Positions 6,757 through 14,628 are shown, numbered from the stretch's first letter. The stretch: 24,164 bases of DNA from a bacterium (GCA_905221295.1 CAJNCP010000017.1:1-24164); one strand, 5' to 3'. Notes: generated by a model from the sequence alone, not told the origin. A program made the numbers and translations.

Positions 6757-7988
6757 TGAATTCTATGTATAGCGACTATGAACGAAAGTTAATCGCTGAA
6801 AAAGAATACGATAAAAAATTACAAGTTGACAATGATATTTATATAGAAACTCGAAAAAGCTCCATCGGCACAGTCCGTCAGGTGATCGAAAACGAGACAG
6901 GAATAAAGGTTTACGTAGTTGAGAGTCCAGACCATTCTGAAGTGTCTGTTCTCTATGAAGGTTCTAAAGCGCCATTTGAAGAAGGATGGGAAGTGGATTG
7001 GAAAGTCAATGATATTCCTATGGCGAAAAATATCATAACCAATAAGAAAGAAGTGACACCTCAGTTAGAATCAGCGGCTACAACACTGAATAACGTACTA
7101 GAAAAGTATCCGAACGCTAAAATCTCAGTTTATGCTCACTCTCTTGGCTCTATGGATGCGCAATACGCCCTAGCTAATGTTAGGGACATTTCACGTATTT
7201 CAGGAGCTTATATTTACCAAGGACCGAATATCTATCCGGTCTTGACGGAAGAACAACGGCAGCGTGTGGATGCGATGAAATACCGGATTCATAATTATAT
7301 CGATCAACGAGATACAGTTCCAATCGGATATACTAAGGATGGTCCAGGATACAAAGCAGAATTGAACAGTAAAAATGCTGTTGGAATCGTTCATCACGTA
7401 GATTCGAACTTTAACTGGGATCACGTGGCACAACACATGTGGGGCGGTTATGTTTTTAATGAGGATGGTAGCCTCAGAATCAAAAAGGATACCTCATCTT
7501 TTGAAAAACGTTATTCTTCTGGTTTGGATAAGGTTTCCAGTGGCTTGTATTACTATGCAAAGGCTAAAGAGGCATTGGCTTCAGGCGGTTATACGAGTGG
7601 TGAGGAACTCTTTTTAGACTCCGAACATGCCTTAACGATTTCGTCGGGATTGCATGAAGTCGCAAATGCTGGTCAGGAAGAGATTCGCTCCATAGTTCGT
7701 AAAGCTCACCAAAAAGCAGAGAAAATAGTAGCGAGTACCTATCAAGTTCCTTTTGGTTTTATTTTGTCACCTACAGAGGTGGCGACAGCCTATTCTGATG
7801 GAGGAGTATCTCGTACGACAATCGTAGATGATCTTGATCATTATTTCTATCCAAAAATCAAAAAAGCAGAAAAATTAGCTGAAGATTTTCAAAGTTTAGA
7901 AAAACAAATAGCAGATGGTGTCCAAAAGACATTAGATAACGATAAAGAGTTAGCAGGGAATTTTAAAGAATGGATGAAAATCAAGTAA
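6756..7988 (+). CDS. Lipase-like T7SS effector with C-terminal helical targeting domain (TslA-like)
   Basis: 410 residues, no signal peptide. The N-terminal half is an alpha/beta-hydrolase: the nucleophile elbow reads A-H-S129-L-G, a class-3-lipase-like 'RDTVP' segment gives a candidate acid D186 (D183 is the alternative), and a His-rich stretch 'WDHVAQH' gives H223 or H227. From about residue 245 the protein is helical and Lys/Glu-rich with no membrane segment. Enzyme first and helical secretion domain last is the reverse of normal LXG toxins and matches S. aureus TslA, a T7-secreted phospholipase whose genes run TilA-TslA-TlaA1-TlaA2. Here the same order is seen: anchored protein, lipase, two small helical proteins. 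Substrate is presumably membrane phospholipid of rival bacteria (inference). The elbow has Ala in place of the first Gly of GxSxG. Confidence 0.75.
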   Translation: MNSMYSDYERKLIAEKEYDKKLQVDNDIYIETRKSSIGTVRQVIENETGIKVYVVESPDHSEVSVLYEGSKAPFEEGWEVDWKVNDIPMAKNIITNKKEVTPQLESAATTLNNVLEKYPNAKISVYAHSLGSMDAQYALANVRDISRISGAYIYQGPNIYPVLTEEQRQRVDAMKYRIHNYIDQRDTVPIGYTKDGPGYKAELNSKNAVGIVHHVDSNFNWDHVAQHMWGGYVFNEDGSLRIKKDTSSFEKRYSSGLDKVSSGLYYYAKAKEALASGGYTSGEELFLDSEHALTISSGLHEVANAGQEEIRSIVRKAHQKAEKIVASTYQVPFGFILSPTEVATAYSDGGVSRTTIVDDLDHYFYPKIKKAEKLAEDFQSLEKQIADGVQKTLDNDKELAGNFKEWMKIK

Positions 7989-8380
7989 TCTGGCAGGAAT
8001 TAAGGACAAAGCAAAACAATCTAGATTCATTAGATGAACGCAATCGCTCTATTCGCCAACAAAGAGAAAAACAATATGAAGACCTTCAACAAAAACGGAA
8101 TCAATTGTTGCATATGATGGAGAGAAAGTACCAGATGATCCAGCATATCCTGGGACAAGTGGAAGTGGATACTACTGAAGAAAGAGGACGGCTAAATAGA
8201 ATAGCTTCGTACTTTAGTCAGACAGTATCCATGGGATTTACAAGGAATCAGCGTGCTTTGGAACAAAGGATTGAAAAAGAAGAGATTGAGTATAGACAAG
8301 AACGACGAAAATTGGAAGATGATATAGATACATTACATCGTCGAAAGATGAAACTCGATCAAGAAAAAAAGAAGGGATAG
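7970..8380 (+). CDS. Coiled-coil LXG-type partner protein (DUF3958-like)
   Basis: 136 residues, almost wholly charged coiled coil with a more hydrophobic middle (about residues 60-85). It overlaps the 3' end of the lipase-like gene by 19 nt; AGGGAA lies about 10 nt before the ATG. Size and composition fit the DUF3958 group of LXG accessory proteins described in Streptococcus, and the position equals TlaA1 behind TslA. Expected role: binds the helical C-terminal domain of the lipase-like effector and guides it to EssC. Family name given with moderate certainty. Confidence 0.65.
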   Translation: MDENQVIWQELRTKQNNLDSLDERNRSIRQQREKQYEDLQQKRNQLLHMMERKYQMIQHILGQVEVDTTEERGRLNRIASYFSQTVSMGFTRNQRALEQRIEKEEIEYRQERRKLEDDIDTLHRRKMKLDQEKKKG

Positions 8381-8383
8381 TCC

Positions 8384-8677
8384 ATGTTTGAAGAAATGAT
8401 TAATGACTTCTTTTCAGGAGCGAATAATAATATGACGGAGATTCAGAAGGGACTAGAATGTTTACTAATCAGCCATATCTATGCACCACTCAAATTGAAT
8501 GAGCGTAATAATTTGATGTCAGATGGTGATATCAAAATCAAAACAGAAGCGCAAGCAACGAAGACAGCATTGGGGATGATTTCTAGTCAAATTGATACAA
8601 CGATGGAGGGTCCTTATTCAACAAAGGTTGTTGAGACTTTGAAGACGAAAGAAAAAGATTATGATACGATTGTGTAG
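8384..8677 (+). CDS. Small helical T7SS partner protein
   Basis: 97 residues, 3 nt after the coiled-coil gene with AAGGGA before the ATG. Mostly helical; the second half (from about residue 45) reads like the N-terminal part of TIGR04197/DUF3130 small T7 proteins, but the typical C-terminal helix is short, so it may be a variant or slightly truncated. Position equals TlaA2 of the TslA module. No effector gene follows; the downstream DNA is decayed. Confidence 0.6.
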   Translation: MFEEMINDFFSGANNNMTEIQKGLECLLISHIYAPLKLNERNNLMSDGDIKIKTEAQATKTALGMISSQIDTTMEGPYSTKVVETLKTKEKDYDTIV

Positions 8678-8716
8678 GAGTTATTGTGCCTGAATAGGAG
8701 CGATATAAAAGACGAT

Positions 8717-8875
8717 ATGAAAAAAATTAAGGTTTAATTCGCTGATGGGAAAAGTGTTCTGAACGTTGATTTTTTTATTGCTAAAGAAGGTGCTGTTATA
8801 AGCAAATCAAAGCATGTTATGTTGGTAAAATTTTTATTAAATCATAATCAAATTTTGATATTTATCGGGCTATAA
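8717..8875 (+). pseudogene. Decayed small gene with internal stop
   Basis: An ATG at 8717 opens a frame interrupted by TAA at 8735-8737 (codon 7), then open for 45 more codons to TAA at 8873. Read through the stop, it gives M-K-K-I-K-V-(stop)-F-A-D-G-K-S-V and a plausible continuing protein. A single C-to-T change (CAA to TAA) would explain the stop. Family unknown. An AGGAG lies somewhat too far upstream (about 20 nt). It may be the remnant of a further module gene. Confidence 0.35.
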
Positions 8876-9265
8876 ATTGCTTGAAATATTTTAAAAATTA
8901 CTAGATTTTGAGACTCAATTTTTAACTCATATTTATTTTTTCATTGAAACATATTTAGTCAAATTCTCAAAGAATTTAGTGTAGTTAAAAAAATAAATCG
9001 TAGAACAGAATGGAACGTTTTTAAGGAGTGGCAGGTCGCTAATCTGCTCTAGAAATTTATCTCAGCGATTAGCGTTTGACTAAAAATAAAAATTATTTTC
9101 AGAGAGAAATTATAACTTAAAAAAATTTATTAAGGCTAACTTTTGATGGTGAAATGTTTCATAAACTTATAATCTTTTTTAATCGTTGGTATTTCAATTA
9201 TTAACTCAAAAAACGAATCAAATAAGAAATCTATTAGACTTAAAAATAAGAATTTTGAATGTTTT
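8876..9265. other. Intergenic AT-rich DNA without a gene
   Basis: No convincing reading frame on either strand, with many stops in all frames. The only structure seen is the inverted repeat at 9037-9074. Confidence 0.5.
9037..9074. repeat. Strong inverted repeat (hairpin)
   Basis: CGCTAATC-T-GCT (9037-9048) pairs with AGC-GATTAGCG (9064-9074): 11 pairs with a single bulged T, 15-nt loop. No T-run follows, so it is not a standard terminator. Its GC content stands out from the surrounding DNA. Confidence 0.5.
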
Positions 9266-9541
9266 ATTTTGGGACAGACTATTGTCTGTCTAAAGGACCC
9301 CTAAACCCTTGATATATCTAGTTTCATGGGGGTTGGAAACAGGGGGGACAAAACCACTTTTTATTTTGGGACAGACTATTGTCTGTCTAAAGCCCTCCTA
9401 ACCCCTTGATATATCTAGCTTTATGGGGATTGGAAACAGGGGGGAAAGTGCTCATTTTGTTTTGGGACAGACAAGTATAAGCTGAAACAACAGCTAACCC
9501 CTTGGTACACCTGGTTTTGTTAAGGTTGGAAACAGAAGGGA
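9266..9541. repeat. Three tandem copies of a ~97-bp-period structured repeat
   Basis: Copies at about 9266-9348, 9363-9445 and 9459-9541. Shared features in order: TTTTGGGACAGAC, a hairpin, AACCCCTTG..., an AT-rich segment with GATATATC in copies 1 and 2, then GGTTGGAAACAG (GATTGG in copy 2) and a G-run. In copies 1 and 2 the hairpin is GACAGAC-TATT-GTCTGTC. In copy 3 the right arm is lost, but a different stem, AGCTG-AAACAA-CAGCT (9480-9495), occupies the same interval. A second possible stem, AACC(C) with (G)GGTT, brackets the AT-rich part. About 14 nt separate the copies. A faint fourth half-copy may begin near 9554. Not a CRISPR (unit too long, unequal spacers). Confidence 0.7.
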
Positions 9542-10144
9542 CTTTATATGACTTCAACCCCTTTTTAAGTAAAGTTTGGTAGAAATAGATAAATTTCATG
9601 TCTAAAAATAGAAGTAATGTAGCTAGCAAGCGGGAATGAATAGGACGTATTTCAAAGTGTGTAATTGCTTGTTGATTATCTGAACTATAGGTGGAGAAAA
9701 AAATATTTTTTAACCAGAGTATGCTCTGGCTTATATACTATTTATTGTGACTAAAGTATTTATCAAGAACCTTCTCTTTTGATAAATATTATCTCTTGAT
9801 AGTTAAAGAGTTAGATATAAAAACACTTTGTTCTTTTTTTGGAAATGGGGTAATGATACTATCTCATTTTAAAGATGTTTACAGAATAGACAGGGCGGAG
9901 TTCTTATCTATTCCATAGTACTTCACTCTTGCTTGTTAGATATATTATTTCACAAGTTCAAGGTCTGTCTAAACTGAAAAATGTAGCATAGTACGAGGGG
10001 GATTATAGTTGTAATACGAATCGTATTAACTAGTAGTAAAAATTTACATTTAAGAAAATGAAATAAAGTTAAGACGGTGGTAAAATACATTGAAATAAAC
10101 AATAAATAATATGATTTTAAAATACCATTTTTAAATAAAAATAC
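9542..10144. other. Gene-free leader region upstream of esxA, with several hairpins
   Basis: No gene supported on either strand. Inverted repeats seen: CCAGAG-TATG-CTCTGG (9714-9729), flanked on the left by an A/T run and therefore terminator-like on the minus strand; TATTTATCA (9757-9765) with TGATAAATA (9780-9788); GAATAGA (9884-9890) with TCTATTC (9907-9913); and the palindrome at 10012-10028. Confidence 0.5.
10012..10028. promoter_or_regulatory. 17-bp operator-like palindrome upstream of esxA
   Basis: TAATACGAATCGTATTA: two perfect 8-bp arms around a single central base, about 117 bp before the esxA -35. Symmetric sites of this size usually bind a dimeric regulator. The regulator is not identifiable here. 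Confidence 0.5.
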
Positions 10145-10173
10145 TTGTCTAAAAGATTGAATAATGTTAAAAT
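10145..10173 (+). promoter_or_regulatory. esxA promoter
   Basis: TTGTCT (10145-10150), a 17-nt spacer, then TGT-TAAAAT (TG at 10165-10166, -10 hexamer 10168-10173). Good -35 match, correct spacing and an extended -10, about 25 nt before the AGGAG of esxA. Confidence 0.7.
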
Positions 10174-10202
10174 AAGATAAAAAAGAACATAGGAGTAAAA
10201 AT

Positions 10203-10505
10203 ATGTCAGGACAAATTCGTGTATCTACAGAAACACTTCGCTCACGTGCTCGTGAATATGGGAAAGCTGCTAATGATATTAGAGTTATTTTAAACAATCT
10301 TCAACGTTTGCAAGACACTCTACGTTCAGAGTGGGAAGGTGCTGCCTTCCAAGGTTTTGAGCGCCAATTCCTTGAATTGAAACCGAAGGTTGAAAACTTT
10401 GCTGATTTGATGCAACAAATCAATACACAACTTGATAAGACTGCTGAATCAATGCAACAAAATGACCAAGCTTTATCTAAAAACTTTGGCATTCAAAATA
10501 GTTAA
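10203..10505 (+). CDS. esxA: EsxA, WXG100 core substrate of T7SSb
   Basis: 100 residues, a helical hairpin with W44-E45-G46 at the turn, the WXG100 signature. AGGAG lies 7 nt before the ATG. First gene of the secretion locus, with its own promoter and followed by a terminator. It is secreted through the EssC channel, usually as a dimer, and is required for system function in relatives (family knowledge). Codon use looks like that of highly expressed genes (CGT for Arg, AAC and GAA), in keeping with an abundant secreted protein. Confidence 0.95.
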   Translation: MSGQIRVSTETLRSRAREYGKAANDIRVILNNLQRLQDTLRSEWEGAAFQGFERQFLELKPKVENFADLMQQINTQLDKTAESMQQNDQALSKNFGIQNS

Positions 10506-10510
10506 GGATA

Positions 10511-10538
10511 AAGTTGAGGATTTCTCCTCAACTTTTTT
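10511..10538 (+). terminator. Terminator/attenuator between esxA and esaA
   Basis: AAGTTGAGGA (10511-10520) and TCCTCAACTT (10525-10534) form a perfect 10-bp stem with a TTTC loop; T-run at 10533-10538. No separate strong promoter was seen before esaA, so read-through probably feeds the downstream genes at a lower level. Confidence 0.85.
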
Positions 10539-10562
10539 ACTACATTTATTTAAGGAGAACAT

Positions 10563-13500
10563 GTGAATAAGAAAGTTTTATTTAGCTTAGGGATGCTACT
10601 GTTATTTGTTACAATGATAGTATCCTTCTTTGCAGTTGTAAAACCAACACCTATCAGTCGAACGAACTCAGATTCCTCAGTGCAACAAGCCCCTATCAAA
10701 GTAGCTGTTGTGAATGAAGATACAGGTAAGGTATATAATGGACAACCGGTTAACATTGCGAATACTTTAGTAAACTCGTTCATAGCTAAAAATAATTACA
10801 AAGTAGAAGTTGTTTCTCGGTCAATCGCTGAAAGCGGTCTAAAAAATGAGACTTATCAGTTGATGATAGTCTTACCAAGTAAATTTTCAGAAGAAGCTTT
10901 AGCGATCGAATCAACTTCACCTGTTCAGGCGAAGTTTCAATATCAAATTCAATCAAGTGATCAACTGACTGTCAAACAGGCTGAACAAGCAGTAGTAGCT
11001 TTCAAAGAGCTCTTTAATAAAGACTTGATTAATATTTATTTCACTAGTATTATTGGGAATTTGAAAACAGCACAAGGCCAGGTTGCTGATGTGGTTACAA
11101 ATGAACATGAGTCACTAACGTCCTTTAATAATAAGTTAGTGGATCCTCTTGCTCAATATAGTCAACAATTTAATGGCTTAGGCTCATCACCGAATAATCT
11201 TTTATCATCGTATTTGTCATTTAACAAGACCCTGTTAAATACAAATGATGCCTTTAAATCAATTATTTCTGTTGACAAGACATATGAAGGAACAATAAGA
11301 CAAATAGATGAGCAACAAAAAAAATGGCAAGGTTCCTTGGATACTAGAGAACAGGCTTTGTCAAACTATGATAATGATTTTTCTAAATTATCAGTTGAAG
11401 AACAATTATCTAAACTAGCAGCTATAAACACCCAAGTTACCAAGAATTTATCAGAGCCGGCTATTTGGAAAGAAACCACTGATACGGCTTCTTCCTATAA
11501 TCAAGATATCGCAAAACTTCTCGAAAGCTTGAAGAATAATAACAAGGAAATTGATGACACCTTATCAAATTATGATAAAAAGATTAGAGAAGCAGTAGAG
11601 GCTTCCTTGGGCAAAAACTCCTCAGTGGTAGATGGAGCAAGTAAAACTCTCGGTAGTTACATCAAGTCGTTGAATACTAGTATGCAAAATCAAATTACTA
11701 GTAAATGGCCAAGTGTATACTACGATGATGCAGCTATAAATAATCTTTCTTTGTCAGATACTGATAAACAACATTTGAAAAATATTAGCGCTTTTATACA
11801 GTGGTATAGTAAAAAGACAGGGAAAGATTTGCCAACTTTGCAAGCTACAACACTTGAAAATGAAGAATTCTCTCAGTTAAAGAATGACATTAAATCTAAG
11901 AGCACAACAAAACGTGAGCTAACTTTACCTTCGTTTGAAGGGAAAATTTCAAAATTAACATTAACAGTACCAAGCGGATACTATCTGAAAGAATCAAACT
12001 ATGATTTTTCTGATCTTGGTGGAGGTAACTATAAAATAAATATTCCTGTTGACTCTTCTGCTGGTATGGCTATTTCTTATACACTAGGAATTAAGAAAGA
12101 AAATGATATCAGTGTCTTATCGCCTGTTGTCGTGAAGTATAAATTAGATACGACTGAGGATGTGAAGGTTGTAAAGGAAGATGCTCCATACGTAGAGGAA
12201 ACAACAGTGACAGATACAGCTCATGCAGCGCCTGTTAGTCCAGCTACTTCTGTAACGTCAAGTTCCTCTACGTCTGATGGGCAGAAACCAACAGAAATTA
12301 TCACAATTACGAAGACCATCACGACTACTAAGATAAATCAAACAGAAAAAAAAGTTTTGAATCGTCATTATGAGATGCAAGACATTATTTCTAACTGGGA
12401 GTACAATCCTACTAAGCTAACTCAAGCGATTTATAAAGATGTTGAGGCGTATCTACAGTTATCAGGACTTGTTACTGCGTTTTACGGCTTAGATTTATCT
12501 AAAAACACGTACTCAGACCAGACATTTGTTCCAGCGGAAGGTTCTCTTGCTGCCTTAGCAAATAATGATGACCTCAAGACCATTGTGACCAATCTAATCA
12601 AAGCGACCACAGTAGAAGCTCTAAAATCAGATTTGAAGATTTCTGATAAAAAATTGACGGATATTCAGTCTCGATTAGCTAACGCTGAGAAATTAACATC
12701 TAATATTGAACAGCTGAGAACAACAACCAAAGATTTAATGACTCAGTTAAGTCAGTTAATTGAACAAACCAAATTAGTGGATAAAACAATTAAAGATAAG
12801 CCTAGTTTTGTTGTAACAGAAAAAGTAGATAATACTAATATGGTTACAGTTAGTATGGATATGAACAGGGACCTAGATACACTGATGTCAGCTAGTAAAA
12901 CGTTGATGGACAATACAAAAGCAAACCAAGCTGTTTCTGAGACGATACAAGCTACTATGACTCAGTTGACGAATGATGTTAATACATTGGAAAGAGACGG
13001 AAAATCATTAAGTGAACGCGTTTCTGAGTTGAAGAAAGTCATGTCTAGTGAATATGGTTCAAACGAAGAATTTCTTAAAAACTTTTCTACTGTTTTAAGC
13101 AATACTAGAACAGGTAACACCAAAAATGAAGCTGTCTATGAATACTTGTCGAATCCTGTTGATGCTTCGAAAATTGGGAATGTCGTATCAGCCGCAACAA
13201 ATTCACCGTCACAGACTAATCGTCAAGATGAAAGGTCAGGACTTCTGATTATCTTAGTCAGCTATCTTGTTAGCTTGGTTGTTGCTTATCTTTTCCAACA
13301 TGCAGATAAAGAAGAATTGCAAAGATTAATCAGTTTGAAGGATCGTTTGTCATGGAGAAATTCTTCTGGACCAATGTTCTTCCTAAGTGTGATTTCAGTA
13401 GCAGCAGGTTCTATAATTGCGATTGTTTCTGGAGTTAAACTTGCTTTCTCTGTAAGTCAGTTGAGTTGGTTTGTAGTACTTCTTGTCTTGGTGAGTCTAA

Positions 13501-13799
13501 TGATGACATATGGTCTGAATATCCTTATGGATAAACTAAAAAGTCTTGGATTTTTGATAAGTATAAGTCTACTACTGCTTTATATCATTTCAGCAACCCA
13601 GTTGTTTGATGAATATTATGTTAACTCAGTTCCTATTTTAGCAATGCTTTCTCCTTTGACATATCTTGAAGGTGTAGTGAAATTGTTTATTAATCAACAA
13701 AGTGGAGTGGAACAGCCAATAGTTATGATTGTCGTTTTAACGATCGCTTTAGGTCTTGGGAATGTTTTCTTGTATCGACAAGTTAAGGATAGCAAGTAG
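10563..13799 (+). CDS. esaA: EsaA, T7SSb membrane channel component
   Basis: 1078 residues, the usual size for streptococcal and staphylococcal EsaA (YueB-like). One N-terminal membrane helix (about residues 5-27), a very large extracellular domain with coiled-coil stretches and a Ser/Thr/Val-rich segment near residues 540-580, then several membrane helices in the last 190 residues (from about 890). The start is GTG at 10563 after AAGGAG; the ATG two bases earlier runs straight into TGA. Relatives form a dimeric arrow-like structure reaching through the cell wall, and B. subtilis YueB is the SPP1 phage receptor. esaA ends 1 nt before essA, so the two are co-transcribed. Confidence 0.93.
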   Translation: MNKKVLFSLGMLLLFVTMIVSFFAVVKPTPISRTNSDSSVQQAPIKVAVVNEDTGKVYNGQPVNIANTLVNSFIAKNNYKVEVVSRSIAESGLKNETYQLMIVLPSKFSEEALAIESTSPVQAKFQYQIQSSDQLTVKQAEQAVVAFKELFNKDLINIYFTSIIGNLKTAQGQVADVVTNEHESLTSFNNKLVDPLAQYSQQFNGLGSSPNNLLSSYLSFNKTLLNTNDAFKSIISVDKTYEGTIRQIDEQQKKWQGSLDTREQALSNYDNDFSKLSVEEQLSKLAAINTQVTKNLSEPAIWKETTDTASSYNQDIAKLLESLKNNNKEIDDTLSNYDKKIREAVEASLGKNSSVVDGASKTLGSYIKSLNTSMQNQITSKWPSVYYDDAAINNLSLSDTDKQHLKNISAFIQWYSKKTGKDLPTLQATTLENEEFSQLKNDIKSKSTTKRELTLPSFEGKISKLTLTVPSGYYLKESNYDFSDLGGGNYKINIPVDSSAGMAISYTLGIKKENDISVLSPVVVKYKLDTTEDVKVVKEDAPYVEETTVTDTAHAAPVSPATSVTSSSSTSDGQKPTEIITITKTITTTKINQTEKKVLNRHYEMQDIISNWEYNPTKLTQAIYKDVEAYLQLSGLVTAFYGLDLSKNTYSDQTFVPAEGSLAALANNDDLKTIVTNLIKATTVEALKSDLKISDKKLTDIQSRLANAEKLTSNIEQLRTTTKDLMTQLSQLIEQTKLVDKTIKDKPSFVVTEKVDNTNMVTVSMDMNRDLDTLMSASKTLMDNTKANQAVSETIQATMTQLTNDVNTLERDGKSLSERVSELKKVMSSEYGSNEEFLKNFSTVLSNTRTGNTKNEAVYEYLSNPVDASKIGNVVSAATNSPSQTNRQDERSGLLIILVSYLVSLVVAYLFQHADKEELQRLISLKDRLSWRNSSGPMFFLSVISVAAGSIIAIVSGVKLAFSVSQLSWFVVLLVLVSLMMTYGLNILMDKLKSLGFLISISLLLLYIISATQLFDEYYVNSVPILAMLSPLTYLEGVVKLFINQQSGVEQPIVMIVVLTIALGLGNVFLYRQVKDSK

Positions 13800-13800
13800 T

Positions 13801-14262
13801 ATGAAAAAAACTATTGTCTTTATTTTTCTATTGTTTTCAATTTTTACAAAGTGGAGTGTTGTTTTTGCAAACGATGGTTCCTTGCAAATAGATACATCTT
13901 TAGATAAAAATACTAAGAAAACAGAGATCCAGTACTTTGAACAGGAGAGTAATTTAACAAAGTTATTTCGTCCTGAGACATATAAATTGATTGATACGAC
14001 TAAAAAAAATGATGAAGAAAAGTATCAATCGGTTAAAACAAACTTATTTATCAAGAAGGTAGAAACAGAGAATATTGTTAATGATTATCAATCTGCTTTA
14101 TTCACCAGTCAAATTCAAGTCAATCATAGTGATAAAAAGAATGTTTCACTTAATAACGTAAATTCTCCGGTTTCTTGGACAGCAATTTTATTGTTTATAC
14201 TAGGGGTAATTGTTACAATCTATTCACTCGTATATAAAAAATTACATAATTTTAAACAATAA
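13801..14262 (+). CDS. essA: EssA, T7SSb membrane protein
   Basis: 153 residues from the ATG at 13801. I chose this start because it gives a standard N-terminal hydrophobic signal (about residues 3-23, ending near Ala-Asn-Asp) and follows the esaA stop by one base. The middle is polar and predicted outside the membrane; the C-terminal helix (about residues 121-143) anchors it, followed by a short basic tail. Small size, two hydrophobic ends and position between esaA and esaB identify it; the sequence itself is poorly conserved in the family. A terminator follows. Confidence 0.85.
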   Translation: MKKTIVFIFLLFSIFTKWSVVFANDGSLQIDTSLDKNTKKTEIQYFEQESNLTKLFRPETYKLIDTTKKNDEEKYQSVKTNLFIKKVETENIVNDYQSALFTSQIQVNHSDKKNVSLNNVNSPVSWTAILLFILGVIVTIYSLVYKKLHNFKQ

Positions 14263-14282
14263 AATCGATAGAAAAATATTTT

Positions 14283-14310
14283 GAGGAGATACGGCTGTAT
14301 CTCCTCTTTT
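14283..14310 (+). terminator. Terminator after essA
   Basis: GAGGAGATAC (14283-14292) and GTATCTCCTC (14297-14306), a perfect 10-bp stem with a GGCT loop followed by TTTT. It separates the esaA-essA transcript from esaB onward. Confidence 0.8.
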
Positions 14311-14345
14311 ATAAGCAAAAAATTCTTTAATATTCATGTTTTGCG

Positions 14346-14354
14346 TGATATAAT
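14346..14354 (+). promoter_or_regulatory. Extended -10 promoter of esaB operon
   Basis: TGA-TATAAT (TG at 14346-14347, hexamer 14349-14354), with only a weak -35 (TTTAAT, 14326-14331) 17 nt upstream. A perfect extended -10, about 30 nt before the esaB start. This gives esaB-essB-essC and the effector genes their own transcript. Confidence 0.7.
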
Positions 14355-14385
14355 AAACATAATACTATAAGATTAGGAGATTTCC

Positions 14386-14628
14386 ATGGAAGAGTACATT
14401 AATATTAGTCTGGATTGTTCGCCTTTTTTATCTAAAATATTAGATTTAAGAGTCCCTGCCGAGTTAACGATTAAAGAATTGATAAAAATCGTCTCTGATA
14501 CTTATGGTATTGGGGTTAAGGTAATGAATCCAAGTGTAAGAAATCAACAGTCGGGAGAAATTCTTGCTAGTACGAGCAGTCTAGCATTGGTGAAAGACGG
14601 AGTTTTATTAAAACTGGAAAGAATATAG
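14386..14628 (+). CDS. esaB: EsaB, ubiquitin-like T7SSb protein
   Basis: 80 residues, matching YukD/EsaB proteins in size and pattern: an N-terminal strand 'YINISLDCS', a helix with 'TIKELIKIVSDTYGI', and a C-terminal strand 'DGVLLKLERI', as in the ubiquitin fold. It lacks the C-terminal Gly-Gly needed for conjugation, as usual. Cytoplasmic; in relatives it regulates secretion or binds the EssC motor region. It lies 14 nt before essB behind an extended -10 promoter. Confidence 0.9.
   Translation: MEEYINISLDCSPFLSKILDLRVPAELTIKELIKIVSDTYGIGVKVMNPSVRNQQSGEILASTSSLALVKDGVLLKLERI

Noticed and set aside
9266..9541. CiaR-dependent csRNA genes, because copy 2 contains a CCTCCT anti-ribosome-binding-site motif
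   Set aside because: No TTTAAG-N5-TTTAAG CiaR site and no T-run terminator after each copy; the CCTCCT motif is not kept in copies 1 and 3.
9387..9629. An 80-codon open frame on the minus strand across the 97-bp repeats
   Set aside because: It is made by the repeat sequence itself, has no ribosome binding site and ends in low-complexity repeated peptide; the stretch is better explained as a structured repeat.
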